Shown: positions 1 through 6,926 of the stretch, in pieces
Layout of the letters: each line of letters opens with the position of its first letter
Numbering within the stretch: the first letter of the stretch is position 1
Source of the DNA: JBEKCP01 sp050014815
Lineage (GTDB): Bacteria; Planctomycetota; Planctomycetia; Pirellulales; Thermoguttaceae
Assembly: GCA_050014815.1 (NCBI GenBank)
Contig: JBEKCP010000060.1
Span: 1 to 15,745 of the forward strand
Direction of reading: 5' to 3'
Length of the DNA stretch: 15,745 nt
Program-made: the position numbers and the translations under genes
The notes under the pieces: model-generated
The model's database searches: none
The model's input: only the letters and a program-made list of their open reading frames with translations
Told to the model about the DNA's origin: nothing

Positions 1-89
1 TCTGCATCTCAATGATCGCGCTGTGGCGACGCTGCGCCCCGGCGCCCGTCTGGAACAGCTTAATCCGCCTGGGACAAGCAGGATTCCTT

Positions 90-129
90 ATATTAAAGCA
101 GAAAAAAGAATATTAGAGCAGACAAAAGT
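90..129. repeat. Two tandem copies of a 20-bp AT-rich repeat
   Basis: Positions 90-109 and 110-129 are adjacent copies that match at 17 of 20 bases, both beginning ATATTA and carrying AGCAGA in the middle. The 20-bp period is close to two helical turns, so both copies would face the same side of the DNA. That arrangement suits a pair of protein-binding sites upstream of the first gene, but this role is inference. Confidence 0.6.
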
Positions 130-173
130 CTAGCATCTCGTGAGGTTGACTGCGAACTTCGGTGAGGAGCCTC

Positions 174-202
174 TTGACTTTGGAGCCTTGGTGCGCAAGA
201 AT
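174..202 (+). promoter_or_regulatory. Possible sigma-70-type promoter
   Basis: TTGACT at 174-179 matches the -35 consensus at 5 of 6 bases. AAGAAT at 197-202 matches the -10 consensus at 4 of 6, with a 17-bp spacer. It would start transcription near 209, ahead of the ATG at 270, and it agrees with choosing that start over the GTG at 162. Short matches like this occur by chance, and the host's promoter consensus is not known. Confidence 0.25.
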
Positions 203-269
203 CCTGTCCAGATTATTTCGCAATGGTTTATGGCGTGCTTGCAAGATGGACCTATTTCGTGGGGAACTG

Positions 270-1052
270 ATGGACGGGCCGCTCTTGCGCAATTCACCGG
301 ATTGCGAATCGTTTGTCCCGGCGATTCGGGAAGGGTTGCGCGTGCTCCTTGGTGCCCACAACTACGCGCAAGATATAGGGTGCGGCCGTTGGGACTTTGC
401 CGTCGAGATCGCGAGCTTGCACGAAGCAGGACTCGCAACCAGCGATTTGCGCTGGCTGGTTTGCAAGAATTACGTCGAACACGCCCGCGAAATCAGCGTG
501 CCCGGCGCCAACGGCCGCCAGTTTGAAAGCGAGGGACGTTTGACATTCCATCGAGAGACAGCCTTCGTTCTGACCGATATTGGCGTGCGGGTGGCCCAAC
601 GGGTGGCTGAGGACGCGTCGCGAGACGCGTTCGCTCGGGCGAACGGCCACCGGCCGACGCAAGGGAATGGCGTTCATGCGTCGACTCTTACGGATTCTGT
701 ACCGTCCTCTTCGCCGTATCCCGTTTTCGCGCCGCATTGGGACCGCGACCGGCACGAGCTTCGTGTGGGCGACTGTTTGGTAAAGGTATTCAAGCTGCCC
801 TCGCCTGTGCAAGAGAGTATCCTGGCGGCCTTCGAAGAAGAGCATTGGCCGCCACGCATTGACGATCCGTTATCTCCGGAGGCCGCGTTGGATTCGAAGC
901 AGCGGTTGCACGACGCGATCAAGAGCCTCAACCGGAATCAGCGGAATCGCCTGCTGCGTTTCCGGGGCGACGGGACGGGGGAAGGTATTCTTTGGGAGTT
1001 CGCGGCCGAGAACAGGGCCCGGTTGGTTGTCAGCCGCGCAAGGGAAGCCTGA
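270..1052 (+). CDS. Hypothetical protein with possible winged-helix C-terminal domain
   Basis: The product is a 260-residue soluble protein with no signal peptide or membrane segment. The N-terminal half (about residues 1-105) is a compact region rich in Trp, Cys and charged residues, followed by a low-complexity linker (about 105-150). The C-terminal part (about 156-258, starting at PHWDRDRHELRVG) has the order strand, helix, helix, then a hairpin around FRGDGTGEG, which resembles a winged helix. From memory, proteins with this C-terminal pattern are common in Planctomycetes and are annotated as hypothetical; I cannot check this here. The ATG at 270 was chosen because GGGGA lies just upstream at 261-265. 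Alternative in-frame starts are a GTG at 162 and an ATG at 246, neither with a good ribosome binding site. It is separated by 312 bp from the polysaccharide genes, so it may be independent of them or may regulate them. The function is unknown. Confidence 0.75.
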   Translation: MDGPLLRNSPDCESFVPAIREGLRVLLGAHNYAQDIGCGRWDFAVEIASLHEAGLATSDLRWLVCKNYVEHAREISVPGANGRQFESEGRLTFHRETAFVLTDIGVRVAQRVAEDASRDAFARANGHRPTQGNGVHASTLTDSVPSSSPYPVFAPHWDRDRHELRVGDCLVKVFKLPSPVQESILAAFEEEHWPPRIDDPLSPEAALDSKQRLHDAIKSLNRNQRNRLLRFRGDGTGEGILWEFAAENRARLVVSRAREA

Positions 1053-1364
1053 CCCGACGGCCTGGTTTCGAACGTCGCTCCGAACGGGCTCTCTTGCCCG
1101 CGGCGGCGTCATTCGAGGCGGCACATCGCGTTCGTTCCTTGCTTGCTTCCTCCTCTTTTGGCGCAAGAGCCGGCGGGGATTCTCGCCTTGCGGTTGGACC
1201 GGACCACCGCGAAGACCGGCCCTAATGCGTCCCCAAAGCGACCCCGAAGTGTCCCTTGTTCATTGGCCGCTCCGTTTCTATTCTTGAGGCTGAACGCGAT
1301 CGAGTTTCGTGCGCCGCAGGGGATCCGGGCGGCCGGCGCGAAACATGCCGAGGAGGAACAAGTC
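1053..1364. other. Intergenic gap before the polysaccharide cluster
   Basis: This 312-bp stretch carries no supported gene on either strand. A long open frame covers part of it, continuous with the next gene, but it lacks a ribosome binding site until 1351. A 5-bp stem, CGGGC 1085-1089 with GCCCG 1096-1100, lies 33 bp after the preceding stop, but no T-run follows, so it is a poor terminator candidate. CTCTT 1153-1157 and AAGAG 1165-1169 form a small inverted repeat. I found no clear promoter, although the position makes this the natural place for the cluster's promoter. Confidence 0.5.
1351..1357 (+). promoter_or_regulatory. Strong ribosome binding site for the diguanylate cyclase
   Basis: AGGAGGA lies 7 bases before the ATG at 1365. 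It decides this start over the upstream in-frame codons reaching back to 1143. Confidence 0.85.
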
Positions 1365-2366
1365 ATGTTGTGGACGCCGGCTTTCCCGCGTGCAGGCGAC
1401 TTCCCCATGGTTCGTTCGAACGGGCTCGTTCCTGTGCGGGAAGACTTCGATCCGGCGCCGGGCCCGGCGACAACGGCTCGCATCGTGCTCGAGATGATCC
1501 CGGAAGCGGTGTTCTTTCTGGTGCCGCCGTCCTGGCGGATTGTGGATGTGAACCGCGCCGCATGCGCGAGCTTGGGGTATAGCCGCAGCGAGCTGCTCTC
1601 GATGCGGCTCCCTGAAATCGCCCCGCGGATTCAGCACGGCTGCACCGGTGTCACCATCGACGAGGTCGTCTCCGGAGAGGTCTCGCAGGCGAGGGTTCTC
1701 ATAATCCACCGCCACAAGAGTGGAATCGAGTTTCCCGTGGACGCGTACGTCCGCCGACTCGATGCCGAGCGCCAAGGGACCCTGGTCGCGGTCGTGCGGG
1801 ATATGCGCGATCGCAATGCCGCCGGGGGTCCGCCGGCGGCGAGCAACTACCGGGACCCGCTGACGGGCCTGCCGACCCGCGCCTGGCTGGACGAGCGGCT
1901 GCAACAGGCCGCCCAACGGGCACGCCGCGGCGACTATCGCTTTGCGGTCTTGTTTATCGATGTCGACTGTCTCAAACGAGTGAACGATTCGCTCGGCCAC
2001 CGGGCCGGCGACAAGGTGCTTCGCGCTGTGACCGAGCGGCTGCGGGCGTGCCTGCGCCCCGCGGATGCGGTTGTACGATACGGAGGCGACGAGTTTGTCG
2101 TTCTCGTGGACGACGTGCGCAGTGAAGTGGAACCGTTGCGAGTCGCCCGGCGGGTCAGCCGGTCGATTCGCCAGTCGGTTGGCGTCAGCGAGTCCCGCGG
2201 CCGACGCACGGCCGTGACGGCGAGTATCGGGATCGCGATCGGGAGCGACGAGCCGTGCAGTATCAGCGAATTGGTGGACCGCGCCGATCGCGCGATGTAC
2301 CGCGCCAAATCACTCGGCCGAAACGGTTGCTGGGTGCTGGACGCGTCGCCGCGAAAGCCGCGGTAA
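1365..2366 (+). CDS. PAS-GGDEF diguanylate cyclase
   Basis: This 333-residue protein should make cyclic di-GMP from two GTP. A PAS-like sensor region covers about residues 42-150 (VLEMIPEAVFFLV, DVNRAACASLGYSRSELL). The GGDEF domain begins at DPLTGLP (164-170) and continues with the metal-binding FIDVD (197-201) and the KRVND/LGHRAGD segment. The signature GGDEF at 240-244 is intact. RPAD at 231-234 sits exactly five residues before it, which is the layout of the RxxD inhibitory site through which c-di-GMP represses such enzymes. There is no membrane segment or signal peptide, so a cytoplasmic enzyme with a soluble PAS input is expected. It lies immediately upstream of the exopolysaccharide genes on the same strand, which suggests local c-di-GMP control of polymer synthesis. 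The ligand of the PAS domain cannot be told from sequence. Activity is predicted from motifs only. Confidence 0.93.
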   Translation: MLWTPAFPRAGDFPMVRSNGLVPVREDFDPAPGPATTARIVLEMIPEAVFFLVPPSWRIVDVNRAACASLGYSRSELLSMRLPEIAPRIQHGCTGVTIDEVVSGEVSQARVLIIHRHKSGIEFPVDAYVRRLDAERQGTLVAVVRDMRDRNAAGGPPAASNYRDPLTGLPTRAWLDERLQQAAQRARRGDYRFAVLFIDVDCLKRVNDSLGHRAGDKVLRAVTERLRACLRPADAVVRYGGDEFVVLVDDVRSEVEPLRVARRVSRSIRQSVGVSESRGRRTAVTASIGIAIGSDEPCSISELVDRADRAMYRAKSLGRNGCWVLDASPRKPR

Positions 2367-2469
2367 GAGGTCGTCGAGCCGGCAGTTTGCGGAGAGACTA
2401 CTCCTGCCGCCGAAGAACAAAGAGAGTCTTGCCGAAACCCCCCGAAACGGTCGATGCCAGGTGAACGTC

Positions 2470-3366
2470 ATGGAAATTCTTGCAACGCACGGGCTGGGTT
2501 GGCAGCCCAGCCTCCCCGATTTCCGCGACTATTTCGTAGAGCACGCGGTGGTGAGGGAGATGGTGGCGTCGTTGCGGCCGTTTTCTCCCTCCCGCCGTCA
2601 ACTGCCGGGACGCGTTGACCTCCGCGAGTACTTTCCCGACGTGTCCGACCAGGGCACCATCAACTCGTCCACAGCGTTCGCCTGCGCCGACATGGCGGAG
2701 TACTTCGAGCGGCGGGCGCATGGCAGGATCTCGGCGCGGTCGAAGCGGTTTCTGTACAAGGTGGCGCGGAAACTCCTCGGAACCGTCGGCGACAGCGGCG
2801 CGGACTTGCGGACCACGCTGAGAGCGATGGTTTGTTTCGGCATGCCGCCGGAGCACCACTGGCCTTACGACGTGGAGCGATTCGACGAGGAGCCCGGCGC
2901 GTTCCTGTACCTGTTTTCGGATCATTACCGCTCGATACGCTACGCGCGGCTGGACAACCGCAACAGCTCGGGGGCTAAAACGCTTCGCACCGTCAAGGCG
3001 TTCCTGGCGGCCGGATTCCCCTGCGCGCTGGGGTTCCCCGTGCCCACTTCCATTTCGCAGGACGGCAACGTGCCGTACCGACCCACGTTCGATCGCGTCT
3101 GCGGCGGCCAGGCGGTGATCGCCGTCGGCTACGATGACCAGCACTTGAGCACCACGCGAGGAGCCTTGCTGCTCCGTAATTCCTGGGGCAGCAGTTGGGG
3201 CGAAAACGGCTACGGATGGCTTTCGTATCCCTACGTCGAGGAGCAACTGGCGGCTGACATCTGGACCCTGCTGCGCGCGGACTGGCTCGCGTCGGGTGAG
3301 TTCCGGCGGCCGCCTCTTGGAGACCTTCCCCGGACTACTCCCAAAGCATCCCTATTGCGCCCATAG
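2470..3366 (+). CDS. Papain-family (C1A) protein, probable pseudopeptidase
   Basis: This 298-residue protein has the layout of bacterial C1 peptidases: an N-terminal HGLGWQPSLPDFRDY segment, then the core. The oxyanion-hole Gln (Q61, in SDQG) and the catalytic Asn (N237, in RNSWGSSWGENGYGW) are present. The catalytic Cys position, six residues after that Gln, is Ser67 (NSSTAFA instead of the usual SCxA), and the catalytic His position is Gln214 (GGQAVIAVGYDD instead of GGHAV). Both changes are in well-formed codons in a continuous frame, so this is not a frameshift. Cysteine proteolysis is therefore unlikely, and a binding or scaffold role is inferred. No clear signal peptide is seen. The ATG at 2470 has AGGTG at 2459-2463 as its ribosome binding site; a GTG at 2461 in the same frame is the alternative. 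It sits between the diguanylate cyclase and the chain-length gene, so a role in polymer assembly is possible. Confidence 0.85.
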   Translation: MEILATHGLGWQPSLPDFRDYFVEHAVVREMVASLRPFSPSRRQLPGRVDLREYFPDVSDQGTINSSTAFACADMAEYFERRAHGRISARSKRFLYKVARKLLGTVGDSGADLRTTLRAMVCFGMPPEHHWPYDVERFDEEPGAFLYLFSDHYRSIRYARLDNRNSSGAKTLRTVKAFLAAGFPCALGFPVPTSISQDGNVPYRPTFDRVCGGQAVIAVGYDDQHLSTTRGALLLRNSWGSSWGENGYGWLSYPYVEEQLAADIWTLLRADWLASGEFRRPPLGDLPRTTPKASLLRP

Positions 3367-3499
3367 CCGGGACGTAATGGGCCGTGATAGTTTGATAGTT
3401 GCCTTGCGAATCGAGGTGCGAGTGCCTTGCGGTGAACGAGAGTGGCGTGGAACGAATTCAAATGTGTGCACTTGGGCGCGAGACAAAGGAGGAAAACCA
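3367..3499. other. 133-bp gap with short direct repeat
   Basis: The gap before the chain-length gene holds adjacent 8-bp units, GATAGTTT at 3386-3393 and GATAGTTG at 3394-3401, and two copies of GCCTTGCG further on. No terminator hairpin or good promoter is seen. It is the longest gap within the cluster and could hold an internal promoter. Confidence 0.35.
3485..3493 (+). promoter_or_regulatory. Strong ribosome binding site for the chain-length gene
   Basis: AAAGGAGGA lies 6 bases before the ATG at 3500. It fixes this start and excludes the 204-base upstream extension of the open frame, which overlaps the peptidase-like gene. Confidence 0.85.
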
Positions 3500-5068
3500 A
3501 TGATCGCAAACGCCGACACACCGAACCGAGCGGGCATCGCTGCGTCGCGGGCCATTACCCTGCGAGACGTCTGCCGATTTCTGTTCCGGCACAAGAAGAA
3601 GCTCCTGTTCACCTTCCTGGCGACGACAACCGTCATCGCCGGGATCATCGTCTTCTGGCCGAGAACTTACGCGTCGGAAGCCAAACTGTTTGTCCGCGTG
3701 GGGCGGGAGAGCGTAGCCTTGGACCCCACGGCGACGGTCGGCGAGACGATTCCGATCAACACCACCCGCGAGGTAGAAATCAAGTCGATCTTGGACGTGC
3801 TGCGGAGCCGGGTGATGCTTGAAAAGGTGGTCGACGCCGTTGGCCCCGACGCCATCCTTCGCGACCAGGCCGGCGGCGCGGCCGAGCCGGACGCATCGCC
3901 CGCAAAGTCCATATCCCTCGCCAACTGGATTCCCGAATTGGACCCGATCAGCCGGCGCGAGCGGGCGGTCCTGAAACTTGCCCCGGCGACCGAGTTTTGG
4001 TTCGAGCCGAAGTCGAACGTGATCACGGTGCAAAGCAAAGCCGCGACTCCGGAACTGGCCCAGACCATCGTCGCCACGCTGGTCGACTCTTACCTCGGCG
4101 AGCATGCGCGGCTGAACCGCACGCCGGGCTCGTACGCCTTCTTCGTGGGCCAGGCGGAACTGCTGCGAGAGAGATTCTCCAAGGCCCTCAAGGACTTGCG
4201 CGACGTGAAGAACGAGTTGGGTCTGGTGTCGGTCGAGAGCCAGCAGAAGATCCTGCAGGACGAGATCACGGCGACCGAAACGGGCCATGCCCGGGCCCAA
4301 GCGGCCCTGGCGGCGGCCCGGGCGAGAGCCGGCGCGCTCGGCGAACGAGTGGCCGCGCTGCCCGAGCGCGTCATGACCGACGAGGTGGTCGGCTATCCCA
4401 ACGTCGCGGCCGATGAAATGCGCACGCGGTTGTACGACCTGGAATCGCGCAAAGCCGAACTGGCCGCACAGTACACCGCCACGCACCCGGCCCGGGTCGT
4501 TGCGGAGCGGCAGTTGGTCGAGGCCCGCGAAATCGTCGATCGGCAGGCGCCGCGCCGCACGCAATCGACAACGACCATGAGCGCCACGCGGCAGCAGTTG
4601 CAACTGAGCCTGTTCAGCGAGGAATCTAACGCCAGTTCCCTGGCGGCAGAAGTCAACGCGATGGAGAAGCAGCTTGCCGCGCTCCGCGTGCGATCGCGCC
4701 AACTGAACGAGCAGGAAGTGCGGATTGCCCAATTGGAACGCCAGGTGGAACTCTGCCGAAGCAACTACAAGACCAGTTGCGAGAAACTTGAGCAAAGCAG
4801 GATCAATGAGGCCCTGCAGAGCGACCGCATCACCAACGTGAACGTCTTGCAGGCGGCGAACTGCCTCGCCCTGCCGATCAGTCCGAACAAGGCCGCCGTG
4901 GCGATTCTCGGGCTGCTGCTGGCGGGATCCCTGAGCCTTGGGGTGGCGCTCGCGGCCGAGTACTGCGATTGCTCGCTCAAAACGCCCGCCGAAGTGGAAC
5001 GGAGCCTGGCCTTGCCCGTGCTGATGTCCATTCCGCGGGTTTCGCGGCGTCACGTAGTCCTTAAATGA
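3500..5068 (+). CDS. Wzz/GumC-type polysaccharide chain-length protein
   Basis: This 522-residue inner-membrane protein belongs to the polysaccharide co-polymerase group that sets chain length and links polymerisation to export. A short basic cytoplasmic N-terminus is followed by a first membrane helix (about residues 35-53) and the Wzz-type start YASEAKLFVRVG. A long periplasmic part, about residues 54-464, contains an Ala/Glu/Arg-rich coiled coil (roughly 215-430). PISPNKAA then leads into the second membrane helix (about 465-486), and the protein ends soon after at LPVLMSIPR. It stops where fused BY-kinases would continue into a P-loop domain; that domain is encoded by the next gene instead. 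The stop is 14 bases before the chosen start of that gene, and an ATG of the next frame overlaps it as ATGA, so the two are probably made together. The identification as a chain-length protein is firm; the polymer is unknown. Confidence 0.92.
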   Translation: MIANADTPNRAGIAASRAITLRDVCRFLFRHKKKLLFTFLATTTVIAGIIVFWPRTYASEAKLFVRVGRESVALDPTATVGETIPINTTREVEIKSILDVLRSRVMLEKVVDAVGPDAILRDQAGGAAEPDASPAKSISLANWIPELDPISRRERAVLKLAPATEFWFEPKSNVITVQSKAATPELAQTIVATLVDSYLGEHARLNRTPGSYAFFVGQAELLRERFSKALKDLRDVKNELGLVSVESQQKILQDEITATETGHARAQAALAAARARAGALGERVAALPERVMTDEVVGYPNVAADEMRTRLYDLESRKAELAAQYTATHPARVVAERQLVEAREIVDRQAPRRTQSTTTMSATRQQLQLSLFSEESNASSLAAEVNAMEKQLAALRVRSRQLNEQEVRIAQLERQVELCRSNYKTSCEKLEQSRINEALQSDRITNVNVLQAANCLALPISPNKAAVAILGLLLAGSLSLGVALAAEYCDCSLKTPAEVERSLALPVLMSIPRVSRRHVVLK

Positions 5069-5082
5069 AAGGGAAACGGCCA

Positions 5083-5763
5083 ATGGTCCAGGAATTGCAA
5101 ACCCCGTCTTGCCCCCGCGCCGCCTCGCCCGCCGGCACGCGGCGACACAAACTCAGCGCCCATTACCGCGCACTGGCCTGGCGAATCCTCCGCATGGGAA
5201 ACGGTTCCGACCTGGGGCAGGCGATCGGGATCACCGGGTGCGCCCGGGGAGCCGGCGCGAGCACCGTCGCCATCAACGTTGCCGTTTCAGCCGCCCGAGC
5301 CGGGATCGGGTCCGTGCTGCTGGTCGACGCGGCCGCGGGACAGCGATCGTGCGCGCATGAGCTTGGCGCTGAGCCCACTCTGGGACTGGCCGATGTCAGC
5401 GCCGGCTGGGCGGACCCGTTGGAATGCGTCGCCGGCTGCCGCGTTGGAAACCTTTCGATCGTGACGACCGGGAGCGACAAGCAGAGGTTCGATCCGGGGA
5501 ACTTCGCCGAAGTCCTCAAGGTGTATCAGCATCGCTTCAAGCTGGTCGTCTTGGACCTGCCGGAAGCAACGGAAACGACGCCCTGCTTTACGCTGGCAGG
5601 CCAACTGGACGGCGTGATCCTGGTCCTTGAAGCGGAACGGGCCAACGGCCACGCGGCCTTGCGAACCAAGCAGCAACTGGAGGACGCCGGGGCGCGCCTC
5701 GTCGGGGTCGTCCTCAACAAGCGTCCACGATATGTGCCGGGGTGGATCTACCGGCGGCTTTAA
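5083..5763 (+). CDS. CpsD/CapB-like P-loop protein with degenerate Walker A
   Basis: This 226-residue cytoplasmic protein corresponds to the kinase half of a BY-kinase/Wzc system. The nucleotide-binding loop is G52-C-A-R-G-A-G-A-S-T61, where residue 59 is Ala in place of the expected Lys before S/T. The Walker A' strand (VLLVDAA, D82) and Walker B strand (LVVLDLPE, D158) keep their Asp, but the usual DADLR-type sequence after D82 is lost. The C-terminus (PGWIYRRL) has only one Tyr and no Tyr cluster, which is the normal autophosphorylation target. Kinase activity is therefore doubtful, and a partner or nucleotide-sensing role for the chain-length protein just upstream is inferred. The ATG at 5083 has AAAGGGA at 5068-5074. 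An ATG at 5065 overlapping the previous stop is an alternative but has no ribosome binding site. A lineage-specific active variant cannot be excluded. Confidence 0.85.
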   Translation: MVQELQTPSCPRAASPAGTRRHKLSAHYRALAWRILRMGNGSDLGQAIGITGCARGAGASTVAINVAVSAARAGIGSVLLVDAAAGQRSCAHELGAEPTLGLADVSAGWADPLECVAGCRVGNLSIVTTGSDKQRFDPGNFAEVLKVYQHRFKLVVLDLPEATETTPCFTLAGQLDGVILVLEAERANGHAALRTKQQLEDAGARLVGVVLNKRPRYVPGWIYRRL

Positions 5764-5765
5764 CC

Positions 5766-5770
5766 GGAGG
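5766..5770 (+). promoter_or_regulatory. Ribosome binding site for the sugar transferase
   Basis: GGAGG lies 9 bases before the ATG at 5780 and directly after the stop of the P-loop gene. It decides this start over upstream in-frame codons inside that gene. Confidence 0.75.
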
Positions 5771-5779
5771 AAGTCAACC

Positions 5780-6880
5780 ATGCTCTTCATGGGACAAGCA
5801 ATAGGACCTCTGACGTTCCTGACCTGGCGAAAGAGGGTTGCGGAGCCTTCCGGCAAAGGGGAAGGGCGCGGCCTTTGCTCGATCGAGAGAATGAAGCAGA
5901 TTCTCGAACGCGAGCGGACGCGGGCCGATCGAATGGGCGAGGGCTTCTCGTTACTGATGCTCAGCCTTGCCGGCGAGCGGCCGAAGCGGGCCGCGGCAGC
6001 GCACGTCGCAAGGATCCTCGAACAACGCCTCCGCGCTACAGACGACGCCGGATGGTTGAATCGCTGGCGGGTGGGGATCGTGCTGCCGGCGACCACTCCC
6101 CCCGGCGCTTGGAAAGTGGCCGGCGACATTCAGAAAGACCTCCCGCGCGATCTGCCCGTCGAGGTCGCGGTGCTCTACTATCCTTCGGACTTTCCGCCTC
6201 CGCGGGAGCTGATCGGGGAAAGCCACGCTCAGGGCGCCGGCCGACCGCAGTCGGTCAGCCCGATGGAGCCCGTCTTCACCCAGCGACTGCCCTTCGCAAA
6301 ACGATGCTTGGACGTGGTCGGCGCGGTCGGCTTGCTGCTGTTGCTGGCGCCGCTTCTTGCCATGACGGCGATTTGCATCAAGCTTACCTCGCCCGGGCCC
6401 GTGCTATTCAAGCAACAGCGGAGCGGGCGGGGCGGAAGACCGTTCCTGCTGTACAAGTTTCGCTCGATGGTCGTCGACGCCGAGGCCAAAAAGCAGGAAC
6501 TCATGCAATGGAACGAGCAGGACGGGCCGGCCTTCAAGATCCGCAACGATCCGCGGGTGACGCGGCTGGGGCGATTCTTGCGCCAAACGAGCATCGACGA
6601 GCTGCCGCAATTGTGGAACGTGGTCCGGGGCGACATGTCGCTGGTCGGGCCCCGCCCCTTGGTCTGCAACGAGACGGCCGCCTGTCGAGGCTGGGAGCGC
6701 CGGCGCCTTGACGTGACGCCGGGGCTGACGTGCACCTGGCAGGTCAAGGGCGGTTCGCGCGTCTCGTTTGCCGATTGGGTGCGCATGGACATCCGATACA
6801 TTCGTTCTCGGTCGTTGCGATGCGACGTGAAGTTGTTGCTGCAAACCTTGCCGGCCGTGGTGCTCCGCAAGAATAAGTGA
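5780..6880 (+). CDS. Undecaprenyl-phosphate sugar-1-phosphate transferase with N-terminal degenerate GGDEF domain
   Basis: The C-terminal half of this 366-residue protein is a bacterial sugar transferase (PF02397 type), which moves a sugar phosphate from a UDP-sugar to undecaprenyl phosphate and starts repeat-unit synthesis. It has one membrane helix (about residues 176-203), then KFRSM (226-230), DPRVTRLGRFLRQTSIDELP (ending at 276) and GDMSLVGPRPL. The N-terminal half is not the multi-helix region of WbaP-type enzymes. Residues 34-130 instead line up with a GGDEF domain: helix CSIERMKQILERER, strand FSLLMLSLA (metal Asp lost), and LRATD, then GWL, NRWRV in the GGDEF slot (94-98), then GIVLP. 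R85-A-T-D88 lies five residues before that slot, the I-site layout. So the domain cannot make c-di-GMP but could bind it. Residue alignment is by eye. The sugar used is not known. Confidence 0.93.
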   Translation: MLFMGQAIGPLTFLTWRKRVAEPSGKGEGRGLCSIERMKQILERERTRADRMGEGFSLLMLSLAGERPKRAAAAHVARILEQRLRATDDAGWLNRWRVGIVLPATTPPGAWKVAGDIQKDLPRDLPVEVAVLYYPSDFPPPRELIGESHAQGAGRPQSVSPMEPVFTQRLPFAKRCLDVVGAVGLLLLLAPLLAMTAICIKLTSPGPVLFKQQRSGRGGRPFLLYKFRSMVVDAEAKKQELMQWNEQDGPAFKIRNDPRVTRLGRFLRQTSIDELPQLWNVVRGDMSLVGPRPLVCNETAACRGWERRRLDVTPGLTCTWQVKGGSRVSFADWVRMDIRYIRSRSLRCDVKLLLQTLPAVVLRKNK

Positions 6881-6926
6881 GGTGTCACAAGACCGTTTGG
6901 TCCTGGCAGTAGGTGATGGAAAGCCC

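Larger units (their letters stand above)
1..269. other. Non-coding leader region with AT-rich segment
   Basis: No convincing gene is seen here. Positions 81-130 are distinctly AT-rich compared with the rest of the window and hold a 20-bp tandem repeat. A reading frame from the window edge runs open from 2 to a TAG at 131-133 on the + strand. It could be the tail of an upstream gene, but its end runs through the AT-rich repeat and it matches nothing I recognise. The stretch from 162 to 269 is open in frame with the next gene, but its codons lack the G/C-rich third positions of the rest of that gene, so I treat it as leader. Confidence 0.5.

Noticed and set aside
2..133. Open frame from the window edge to a TAG, possible C-terminus of an upstream gene
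   Set aside because: It is only 43 codons, resembles no family I know, and its last third lies in the AT-rich tandem repeat. The upstream sequence would be needed to decide.
1085..1100. GC hairpin after the first gene as a terminator
   Set aside because: The stem is only 5 bp and no run of T follows it.
1153..1169. Small inverted repeat CTCTT/AAGAG as an operator
   Set aside because: Five-base arms with a seven-base gap are expected by chance in a stretch of this length.
1143..1364. N-terminal extension of the diguanylate cyclase by 74 residues
   Set aside because: No ribosome binding site or recognisable domain is present, whereas AGGAGGA lies at the right distance from the ATG at 1365.
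3458..5083. Long minus-strand open frame of 541 codons opposite the chain-length gene
   Set aside because: It is an antisense shadow of a high-GC gene. It has no family motifs, while the + strand frame has clear Wzz features.
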